A program made the position numbers and the translations under genes. Under the pieces are notes generated by a model, which did no database searches, was not told the origin of the DNA, and worked only from the letters and a program-made list of their open reading frames with translations. This document shows positions 1 through 5,285 of a stretch of DNA of 5,960 nucleotides, piece after piece. How positions within the stretch are numbered: the first letter of the stretch is position 1; every line of letters begins with the position of its first letter. The DNA comes from Chloroflexota bacterium (lineage in GTDB: Bacteria; Chloroflexota; Limnocylindria; P2-11E), in contig VGPA01000087.1 in the NCBI GenBank assembly GCA_016875665.1, positions 1-5,960 of the forward strand, given 5' to 3'.

Positions 1-167
1 CCAAGGTCAGCGCGATGATCACCTCGGTCGTCGACCACAAGGGCGGCGCGAGCCAGGCCGGCCCGAACGGTCAGGGTGGCCCCGGTGGCCAGCGCCGTGG
101 CCCGGGCGGTCCCGGCGGGCAGCGTCCCGGGGCGCCGGCCCCCTCCGCGTCACCGTCCACGAACTAG
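1..167 (+). CDS. C-terminal end of an unrecognised protein with Gly/Pro/Gln-rich tail (partial)
   Basis: This is the 3' end of a gene that begins before the window. The reading frame starts at base 3 and ends at TAG 165-167, giving the last 54 residues. Third codon positions are almost all G or C, matching the neighbouring genes, so the frame is very likely real. The visible part starts with a short ordered-looking stretch (VSAMITSVVDHKGG). It then turns into a low-complexity tail rich in Gly, Pro, Gln and Arg that contains the unit GGPGGQR twice (75-95 and 105-125), and ends in an Ala/Pro/Ser-rich segment. Such tails are usually disordered. No domain is visible, so the function cannot be assigned. 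A strong hairpin begins 20 nt after the stop, which suggests this gene ends its own transcript and is not part of the operon that follows. Confidence 0.7.
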   Translation, partial: KVSAMITSVVDHKGGASQAGPNGQGGPGGQRRGPGGPGGQRPGAPAPSASPSTN

Positions 168-186
168 ACACACCCATCCTCCACGT

Positions 187-226
187 CGCGATGAGAGCGC
201 CGGCGCACGCCGGCGCACTCATCGCG
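187..226 (+). terminator. Strong GC-rich hairpin, probable transcription terminator
   Basis: Bases 187-195 (cgcgatgag) pair perfectly with 218-226 (ctcatcgcg). After one A-A mismatch (196/217), bases 197-204 pair perfectly with 209-216 around a GCAC tetraloop (205-208). This gives 17 base pairs in a 40-nt hairpin, starting 20 nt after the stop of the first gene and ending 21 nt before the next start. It lacks a run of T on its 3' side, so it is not a textbook intrinsic terminator, but GC-rich genomes often have such forms. Alternatives are an operator, given the palindrome and its position just upstream of an operon, or an mRNA-stabilising structure. Confidence 0.55.
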
Positions 227-247
227 TTCGGGCGGTAGCCTCTCCGT

Positions 248-547
248 GTGGGAACGCTCGGGCTCTTCGCCGTCGGGATCGTTCTGCTCGTGCTGTGCGT
301 GGTCGGCGTCGTGTTCGCGATCGTGGTGGCCAAGGCCGCGCGCCGTCCCCGTCCCGCGCTGCCGCGCGACTGCGGCGACTGCGTCTTCATGGTTCCGCGC
401 GCGAAGATCTACAAGCGCGAGACCCTCGAGGACGAGGACGGCATCGTCCACTACCTCTGCCAGCAGCGCTGGATCGAGGTCCTCCCCATTTCCCCACGCT
501 GCTCGCTCGGCAAGAGCCGCTCCCGGCGCACCACCGAGGCCCGCTGA
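248..547 (+). CDS. Small membrane-anchored protein with four cysteines, hypothetical
   Basis: A 99-residue protein of unknown function. Residues 3-28 form one strongly hydrophobic helix rich in Val, Leu and Ile. It is followed at once by a basic patch (KAARRPR), so by the positive-inside rule the rest probably lies in the cytoplasm. The soluble part has a CGDC pair (C42, C45) and two further cysteines (C71, C85), an arrangement that could bind zinc or an iron-sulfur cluster. The ending is rich in Arg, Ser and Thr. The start is GTG at 248. No strong ribosome site precedes it (only a distant ggcgg), but the downstream codons have the strong G/C third-position bias of a real gene, and the hydrophobic helix begins right after this start. 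The crotonase gene follows after 14 nt, so the two are probably co-transcribed. I do not recognise the family. Confidence 0.7.
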   Translation: MGTLGLFAVGIVLLVLCVVGVVFAIVVAKAARRPRPALPRDCGDCVFMVPRAKIYKRETLEDEDGIVHYLCQQRWIEVLPISPRCSLGKSRSRRTTEAR

Positions 548-552
548 GTCCT

Positions 553-557
553 GGAGG
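553..557 (+). promoter_or_regulatory. Ribosome binding site of the crotonase gene
   Basis: A GGAGG Shine-Dalgarno sequence lies 4 nt before ATG 562. It fixes that start and rules out the much longer open frame that extends upstream to base 76. Confidence 0.75.
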
Positions 558-561
558 CCCC

Positions 562-1326
562 ATGACCGGTGCGGCTCTCCGCCTCGAGTCCACCCCGGAC
601 GGCGTGCGCGTCATCCGCCTGATCAACACCGAGAAGCTGAACGCGATCGACAAGCGCCTGCGCGACGAGATGATCGAGGCCACCGGCGCGATCGCCGCGG
701 ACACCGCCGCGCGCGCGCTCGTGGTGACCGCCGACGGCAAGGGCTTCTGCGCCGGCGCCGACGTCAAGGAGCTGTTCGCCCCGTTCGAGAACATGACGGT
801 CGAGCAGGTGAAGGCGGAAGTCTCGCTCATCTACAAGTCGTTCCTCCAGGTGCGCGCGCTCGAGATCCCCACGATCGCCGCGGTCAACGGCGCGGCGATC
901 GGCGCCGGCCTCAACCTCGCGTTGTGCTGCGACGTGCGGTATGCCGGACCGCGCGCGCGTTTCGGCGCGACGTTCTCGCAGATCGGCCTCAACCCCGGCG
1001 GCGGCGCCTCGTGGTTCCTCCAGCAGGCGGTCGGCTATTCGAGGGCGCTCCGCGTGATGCTCGACGGGACGATCATCGACGCGGCGGAGGCCGCGCGGCT
1101 CGGCCTGGTTGAAGCGGTCGTGGACGACCCCGAGGCGGCGGCGCTCGAGCGGGCGCGCCACTGGGCGAAGATCCCTCCCACGCTCGCGCGCACGATCAAG
1201 AAGAGCATGCGGACCGCGGCGAGCCAGGGCTTCGAAGCCACGCTCGCGTACGAGAGCGACGCCCAGGCGGCCTCAGCCAAGAGTTCGGCCTTCAGCGAAT
1301 GGGTGGCCGCCTACCTGAAGCGCTGA
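562..1326 (+). CDS. Enoyl-CoA hydratase/isomerase (crotonase) family protein
   Basis: A 254-residue crotonase-superfamily protein, the usual length for a single-domain enoyl-CoA hydratase. Such proteins bind acyl-CoA thioesters in the cytoplasm and stabilise an enolate in an oxyanion hole. Visible signatures are GFCAGADVKEL (61-71), which provides the first oxyanion-hole amide (about A64), and NGAAIGAGLNLALCCD (109-124), which provides the second (about A115). IGLNPGGG follows at 141-148. A gap-free comparison from memory with rat mitochondrial hydratase places N118 where Glu144 should be and F138 where Glu164 should be, so both acid/base residues are missing. Ordinary hydration of 2-enoyl-CoA is therefore doubtful. 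Isomerase, hydrolase, lyase or another crotonase chemistry is possible, and the NPGGG region resembles some actinobacterial EchA paralogues. The start at ATG 562 is set by GGAGG. The next gene begins about 14 nt after the stop. Family assignment is firm; the reaction is not. Confidence 0.93.
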   Translation: MTGAALRLESTPDGVRVIRLINTEKLNAIDKRLRDEMIEATGAIAADTAARALVVTADGKGFCAGADVKELFAPFENMTVEQVKAEVSLIYKSFLQVRALEIPTIAAVNGAAIGAGLNLALCCDVRYAGPRARFGATFSQIGLNPGGGASWFLQQAVGYSRALRVMLDGTIIDAAEAARLGLVEAVVDDPEAAALERARHWAKIPPTLARTIKKSMRTAASQGFEATLAYESDAQAASAKSSAFSEWVAAYLKR

Positions 1327-1340
1327 GCGAGAATCGGGAG

Positions 1341-2510
1341 GTGACGACCGATCGCGCGTTCGAGCTGGAGCGCGGCGGGGTCAAGCCGGGCCGGGAGATG
1401 GCCCGCCATTTCCGGCAGGTCGAGGAGTCCTCGTGCCTGCTCCTCGCCCGTGACGAGGTGACATGGCTGCGCGAGCGGTACGTCGCCCCCGACCGCACGG
1501 TCGAGGTGTTTCTGAGCCTCGGCTGCGGCGTCCAGGGCCTGCCGCATGTGATGCAGGACAGCGTTTCGGTGCTCGAAGCGCTCGGGGTCTCCTTCGCGGC
1601 CGGCGGCGGGCGGCAGTTCTGCTGCGCCAACCCGTACCGCGGCACGGCGAGCGTGCCGGGACTTCCCGATCAAGCCGATCGGCTCACCGCCGCCTCCGTG
1701 GACCGGATGCTCGCGTGGGGCGCGCGGTCGGTCGTCCACTGGTGCACCGCGTGCCAGATCACCTTCGGCGCCTGGTCGCGCGGCGAGCAAACGGTGTGGA
1801 CCGGGAGCGGGGTCCAGCCGCTCGCCTCTCCGCCGCGGGAGAGCGGCGAGGCGTTCGGCAACATCAACATCTACGAATTCCTCGCCGACCGCCTCCGGGC
1901 GATGGGCTCGGCGGTCCCCTGGAAGCGCGGCTTCTCCGCCCGCATCCTCGTCGAAGGCCACCCCGAGCTCACCGCCACGCACGACGGGGCGCGCTCGAGC
2001 CTCGCGAACCTCCTGGCCCTGATCCCGGGGGTGGAGGTGGTCAGCTACGTGGATCCGCCGGCGCGCTTCTACTCGAAGGGCCGCAACTGCACCAACCTCT
2101 TGACGGAGCTCACCAGCGAGGACGTCGCGCGCTACCGCGCCGAGCTGGCCGCGCAGGCCCGCGCGCGCGGTGCCGACACGGTCGCCTGCCAGCACCACAA
2201 CTGCCACCGCACCTGGCGCCGCTTCTCGAGCGACGAGCTGGCCGTTCGCCAGGGCGTTTCGATCCTCGCCGCCGCGCTCGGCGTCGCCCATCCCGACCGC
2301 TACCAGACCGCGGCGAAGCTCGGGGATCCGGCCGCGGTGGTGGCCCACACCCGACCGCTCTGGCGATCGTGGGGCCTCGAGGAGCCGGAGGCGGAAGAGA
2401 TCGCCAAGCGGCTGTTCGACGTGAAGTACGCGGCGAAGCCCGCCTGCGCGTGTGGCGGCGACACGAGCAAGTGCACCGAGGACCTGATCACGCTAGGGAG
2501 GATTTCGTGA
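1341..2510 (+). CDS. CCG-domain (heterodisulfide reductase subunit B-like) iron-sulfur protein
   Basis: A 389-residue protein related to the CCG proteins (HdrB, GlpC, LutA and GlcF C-terminal domains), whose cysteines hold unusual iron-sulfur clusters for electron transfer or disulfide chemistry. Numbering from GTG 1341, the first CCG motif is complete: C62, then C94-C95 after 31 residues, then C135-x2-C138 after 39. The second repeat is degenerate: H207 in place of the first Cys, a single C250 in GRNCTN, and C283-x4-C288 set among histidines (CQHHNCHRTW). The tail has three more cysteines (C369, C371, C378). No ferredoxin domain, signal peptide or membrane helix is seen. The start is uncertain. 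ATG 1299 is also in frame but overlaps the crotonase gene by 28 nt and has poorer G/C third positions; coding bias rises at GTG 1341. ATG 1398 is a shorter option. Substrate and partner are unknown; the neighbours suggest redox work on CoA or cofactor compounds. Confidence 0.85.
   Translation: MTTDRAFELERGGVKPGREMARHFRQVEESSCLLLARDEVTWLRERYVAPDRTVEVFLSLGCGVQGLPHVMQDSVSVLEALGVSFAAGGGRQFCCANPYRGTASVPGLPDQADRLTAASVDRMLAWGARSVVHWCTACQITFGAWSRGEQTVWTGSGVQPLASPPRESGEAFGNINIYEFLADRLRAMGSAVPWKRGFSARILVEGHPELTATHDGARSSLANLLALIPGVEVVSYVDPPARFYSKGRNCTNLLTELTSEDVARYRAELAAQARARGADTVACQHHNCHRTWRRFSSDELAVRQGVSILAAALGVAHPDRYQTAAKLGDPAAVVAHTRPLWRSWGLEEPEAEEIAKRLFDVKYAAKPACACGGDTSKCTEDLITLGRIS
2495..2501 (+). 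promoter_or_regulatory. Ribosome binding site of the PPOX-fold gene
   Basis: AGGGAGG sits 5 nt before GTG 2507, inside the last codons of the CCG gene. It selects this start out of a much longer open frame. The start and the upstream stop share bases (GTGA, 2507-2510), which points to coupled translation of the two genes. Confidence 0.8.
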
Positions 2511-2935
2511 GCGAAGTGCTGAGCGCGAGCGTCCGAGCGTGGCTCGACGGTCCGCGGTATGCGGTGCTCGCCACGCTGAACCTGAGCGGGTCGCCGCACC
2601 TCACGGAGATGTGGTACGAGCTGCGCGGCGACGTGGTCATCTTCAACACGACCGATGACCGCGCCAAGAGCCGCAACCTCGCGCGCGACGCGCGCGTCTC
2701 CCTGCTAGTGAGCGAGCTCAAGGGCGAGGCCACGCTGCGCGCCACGAACTACGTCCGCATCGACGGCCGCGCGCGGAAGATCGCGGACGGCGCGCAGGGG
2801 CTCGCGGACATCCTCAGCCTCGCCGAGCGCTACGACGGCAAGGGAGCGGGCGAGCGTGCCCGTCCCGCCTACTCCAAGCAGCACCGGGTCACCTACGCGA
2901 TCGACATCCGCAGGGTGTACGCCAAGGGCGTCTGA
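2507..2935 (+). CDS. Pyridoxamine 5'-phosphate oxidase-fold protein, probably F420- or FMN-dependent
   Basis: A 142-residue split-barrel protein of the pyridoxamine 5'-phosphate oxidase-like superfamily, of typical length for a small single-domain member. The N-terminal half carries the familiar pattern: LATLNLSGSPHLTEMWYEL (21-39), a strand ending in IFNTT (45-49), then RAKSRNLARDARVSLLV (52-68). This layout matches the group often called PPOX-class F420-dependent oxidoreductases (FDOR-B), which bind F420, FMN or sometimes heme or biliverdin. The sequence alone does not decide the cofactor. Members reduce small cytoplasmic substrates, but the substrate here is unknown. The GTG start overlaps the stop of the CCG gene as GTGA and has an excellent AGGGAGG site, so translation is probably coupled and the two proteins made together. 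It is the last gene of the plus-strand run; its stop lies 12 nt from the convergent E1 gene. Confidence 0.9.
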   Translation: MSEVLSASVRAWLDGPRYAVLATLNLSGSPHLTEMWYELRGDVVIFNTTDDRAKSRNLARDARVSLLVSELKGEATLRATNYVRIDGRARKIADGAQGLADILSLAERYDGKGAGERARPAYSKQHRVTYAIDIRRVYAKGV

Positions 2936-2947
2936 GGGCCGGCTCGC

Positions 2948-4507
2948 TCAACGTCCCGGCAGCGCGGGGTAGCGCTCGGGGGCGCGCTGGCGCATGAGCG
3001 CGTAGGCGGCCTCGACCACGTCGTACACCTGCGGCTTCCCCGCGTAGTCGCCGTCGCGGCCGTACGTCGTACGGTGCTCCGCGCCCGTCACGCTGCGCGG
3101 CGGCACATCGAGCGTGTCGAACGTGCCATCCCGGTCGACGATCGCCCACACGAGGTACGCCGAGGCGCCGCCGGGGACGTCTTCGTCGAGCACGAGCAGC
3201 GCGCCGGTGCGCCGGACGGAGGCGGCCGCGATCCCGTGGCGGTCGAACGGACTCAGCGTCCGCGCGTCGATGACTTCGGCCGAGACGTCGAGGCGGGCGA
3301 GCACCTCGGCCGCCTCGAGCGCGACGGCACAGCAGGCGCCGTACGTCACCAGGGTCAAGTCGCTTCCCGGGCGGAGCACCTCGGGTACGCCGAGCGGCAC
3401 CGTGAAGTCGCCGAGGTTGGTGGGCAGCCGCTCCTTCACCCGGTACGCGTTGAGCGTCTCGACCACCAGCGCGGGATCGTCTCCCGGCAGGAGCAGGTTG
3501 TACATGCCGGCGGCAGTGGTCATGTCGCGCGGCACCGCGATGTGCATCCCGCGGAGCGCGTGCACGAGCGTGCCCATGGGCGAGCCGGCGTGCCAGATGC
3601 CCTGGAGCCGGTGGCCCTTCGTTCGGATGACCACCGGCGCCGCCTGGCCGCCCGCGGTGCGATGGCGCAGCGTTGCGAGCTCGTCCGTCGCCTGCTGCAG
3701 CGCGTAGAAGAGGTAGTCGAGGTACTGGATGTCGACGATCGGCCGGAAGCCGCGCTGTGCGAGGCCGATGCCCTGGCCGAGGATGGTCGCCTCGCGGATG
3801 CCGGTATCGATTACCCGCCGCGCGCCGTGCCGAGCCTGGAGCCCTTCGTACACGAGGTTCACGTCGCCGAGCAGCCCGACATCCTCGCCCAGGATCACGC
3901 CGCTCGGATCGCGTGCCAGCCAGCGGTCGAAGCAGTCGCGCAGCACGACGCGCCCGTCGACCAGGGGCGCGTTGTCCGCGTAGCGCGCGGCGACTGCCGC
4001 CGTGCGGAGGGGCGAGCGCGCGGTTTCGCTGTACAGGTGGGAGCCGTATCGCCTGCGCAGCGCCGGCTCTTCCTCGGCGACGAACGCGGCGAGCGCGTCG
4101 GCGCGCCCGGCCCGCTCGCCGCGCGAGGCAACCCGTGCGGCGCGGGCCGCGTCGAGCACGTCGCGCCGCAGGACCAGCTCATCGTCCGCCGCCTTCGGCA
4201 GATCGGGCAGGATCGCGCGGAGGCGGTCGGCCGCGGCGCGGATCGGCGCCTGGTACGCGCGCCATGCATCCAGGCGTGCGGCCGCGACGCGCTCCCGCTC
4301 CTCCCGTTCGAGCGCCGTGAGCGCCTCGTCGCCGGCGTAGCCGCGCGCCACGAGCCATGCGCGCATGCGGCGCAGGCAGTCGAAGTCGCGCTCGAACGCC
4401 ATGCGCTGTTCCGACTTGTACCGCTCGTGGCTGCCGCTGGAGGAGTGGCCGAGCGGCTGCGTCATATGCATCACATGCACCAGCGCCGGCACATGCGTGG
4501 CTCGCAC
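2948..4507 (-). CDS. Fused 2-oxoacid dehydrogenase E1: end of alpha, linker and beta part (downstream fragment of a frameshifted gene)
   Basis: A 519-residue open frame that continues the upstream E1 fragment. Homologous reading extends back past the nominal GTG 4507 to about 4549, so this GTG is probably not a true start. Residues 16-32 carry TQPLGHSSSGSHERYKS, matching the GHSxSD phosphorylation-loop region at the end of E1 alpha. Residues 34-165 are a charged, helix-rich linker. From about 180 the E1 beta part follows: GEDVG (207-211), DTGIREATILGQGIGLA (234-250), where E239 fits the glutamate that activates thiamine diphosphate, and WHAGSPMG (305-312), where H306 fits the conserved active-site histidine. 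The transketolase C-terminal domain follows, with VIDARTLSPFD (412-422). The enzyme decarboxylates a 2-oxoacid and passes the acyl group to an E2 lipoyl domain. Pyruvate or branched-chain acids are both possible. Catalytic residues look intact, so loss of function, if real, comes only from the frameshift. Confidence 0.88.
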   Translation of the reverse strand: MRATHVPALVHVMHMTQPLGHSSSGSHERYKSEQRMAFERDFDCLRRMRAWLVARGYAGDEALTALEREERERVAAARLDAWRAYQAPIRAAADRLRAILPDLPKAADDELVLRRDVLDAARAARVASRGERAGRADALAAFVAEEEPALRRRYGSHLYSETARSPLRTAAVAARYADNAPLVDGRVVLRDCFDRWLARDPSGVILGEDVGLLGDVNLVYEGLQARHGARRVIDTGIREATILGQGIGLAQRGFRPIVDIQYLDYLFYALQQATDELATLRHRTAGGQAAPVVIRTKGHRLQGIWHAGSPMGTLVHALRGMHIAVPRDMTTAAGMYNLLLPGDDPALVVETLNAYRVKERLPTNLGDFTVPLGVPEVLRPGSDLTLVTYGACCAVALEAAEVLARLDVSAEVIDARTLSPFDRHGIAAASVRRTGALLVLDEDVPGGASAYLVWAIVDRDGTFDTLDVPPRSVTGAEHRTTYGRDGDYAGKPQVYDVVEAAYALMRQRAPERYPALPGR

Positions 4508-5283
4508 CTCCGCCGTCGCCCGGCGGTAGACCGCGCGGAGCTCCGGATAGTGTCGCCCCGGACGGTGTGCAGGCGGATGCCGGTCCGGCCGTCCGAACGG
4601 ATCCCTTCGAGCGCGGCGGAGATCGAGTGCTTCGTCGTCTGCAGGTCACTCGGCACCGAGATCGAGATGCCGTCGTCCCAGACCGACAGCAGCAGCGGGA
4701 CCTGGAGCACCCCGGCCGCGTTGATCGCTTCCCAGAAGATGCCCTCGCTCGTGCTGCCGTCCCCGATCGTGCCGAACGCCACCTCCTGGCCGCCGCGCGT
4801 GTGCACGGCGTTCGCTGACGCGAGCGCCGGGTCGGCGCGATACAGCGCCGAGGCGTAGGCCAGACCGAGCAGCTTGCCCATGTGCGACGCGACCGGTGAG
4901 AGGTCGGCGCTCGAATGCACGCGCTCGAGCGGGTGTGGGTTTCCGTCCGCGTCGAGCACGCGCGTCGAATAGTGGTTCGCCATCTGTCGCCCCGCGGCAG
5001 GCTCGCGCGCGGCGTCCGGATCGCCGTAGACGTTCGCGAAGTACGAGCGCACGTCGAACGAGCCGAGCGCGAGCAGCAGCGTCTGGTCGCGGTAGTAGCC
5101 GGCGCGCCAGTCGCCCGGCTGCATCTCGCGCGCCAGCGCGACCTCCTTCCCGTCACCGGTGATCGCGAACGGCGCGCGCCCCGCGAGCACTTCCTGCCGC
5201 GCCGTCTCGCTGGCGGCGCGGCTGCGCACCGCGATGCGGTAGTCCGCGATGGCCTCGCTCGCCGGCGGCCACGTCGCCGCCAT
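4471..5283 (-). CDS. Fused 2-oxoacid dehydrogenase E1: alpha part with thiamine diphosphate site (upstream fragment of a frameshifted gene)
   Basis: A 270-residue open frame holding the E1 alpha domain. Residues 1-244 look homologous. The last 26 residues are an Arg/Ser-rich out-of-frame tail ending at TGA 4473-4471. Visible motifs are GDWRAGYYRDQTLLLALG (57-74), a loop with SSADLSPVASHMGKLLG (124-140) and the thiamine diphosphate-Mg motif starting GDGSTSEG (174-181). The motif ends in WDDG (202-205), where most E1 alpha proteins have an Asn pair. With one base restored at about 4550, this frame runs straight into the downstream fragment (GDTYPEL...), giving one chain of about 778 aa. Fused alpha-beta E1 proteins of this type are known, for example in Bacteroidetes. 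The ATG lies 2 nt after the sbcC stop, with no clear ribosome site, so translation may be coupled to sbcC. As it stands, this fragment lacks the beta subunit and should be inactive alone. Confidence 0.88.
   Translation of the reverse strand: MAATWPPASEAIADYRIAVRSRAASETARQEVLAGRAPFAITGDGKEVALAREMQPGDWRAGYYRDQTLLLALGSFDVRSYFANVYGDPDAAREPAAGRQMANHYSTRVLDADGNPHPLERVHSSADLSPVASHMGKLLGLAYASALYRADPALASANAVHTRGGQEVAFGTIGDGSTSEGIFWEAINAAGVLQVPLLLSVWDDGISISVPSDLQTTKHSISAALEGIRSDGRTGIRLHTVRGDTIRSSARSTAGRRRRCEPRMCRRWCM
4545..4557 (-). other. Frameshift point in the fused E1 gene
   Basis: On the minus strand this reads ggcgacactatcc. The upstream frame gives Gly-Asp (codons ending at 4552) and then becomes nonsense. 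The downstream frame is sensible from tat (4549-4547): Tyr-Pro-Glu-Leu-Arg-Ala-Val-Tyr. Two bases (4551-4550, 'ac') are left over, so one missing base, for example acc tat instead of ac tat, explains the break. No slippery heptamer is present, so a mutation or an assembly error is more likely than programmed frameshifting. Confidence 0.85.
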
Positions 5284-5285
5284 GC

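Noticed and set aside
76..561. Long upstream extension of the crotonase frame to base 76
   Set aside because: The extension is Arg/Pro-rich nonsense, lies opposite better-coding frames (1-167 and 248-547), and the crotonase has a good GGAGG site at 553-557 with a normal family start at 562.
1299..1340. ATG 1299 as the start of the CCG gene
   Set aside because: It overlaps the crotonase gene by 28 nt, has no ribosome site, and its first 14 codons have weak G/C third positions. It remains possible but is less likely than GTG 1341.
1311..2348. 345-codon minus-strand open frame opposite the CCG gene
   Set aside because: It is an antisense shadow with no recognisable motif. The plus strand shows the CCG cysteine pattern.
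2936..2960. Possible bidirectional terminator between the convergent PPOX and E1 genes
   Set aside because: Only a 5-bp stem (gccgg/ccggc) with a 13-nt loop can be drawn and there is no T-run, so it is too weak to call.
4545..4557. Programmed ribosomal frameshift in E1
   Set aside because: No slippery heptamer, internal ribosome site or obvious downstream stimulatory structure was seen. Mutation or sequencing error is simpler.
3074..4858. 594-codon plus-strand open frame opposite the E1 gene
   Set aside because: It is an antisense shadow typical of GC-rich DNA. Its translation is Arg/Ala/Val/Asp-rich without motifs, while the minus strand encodes clear E1 motifs.
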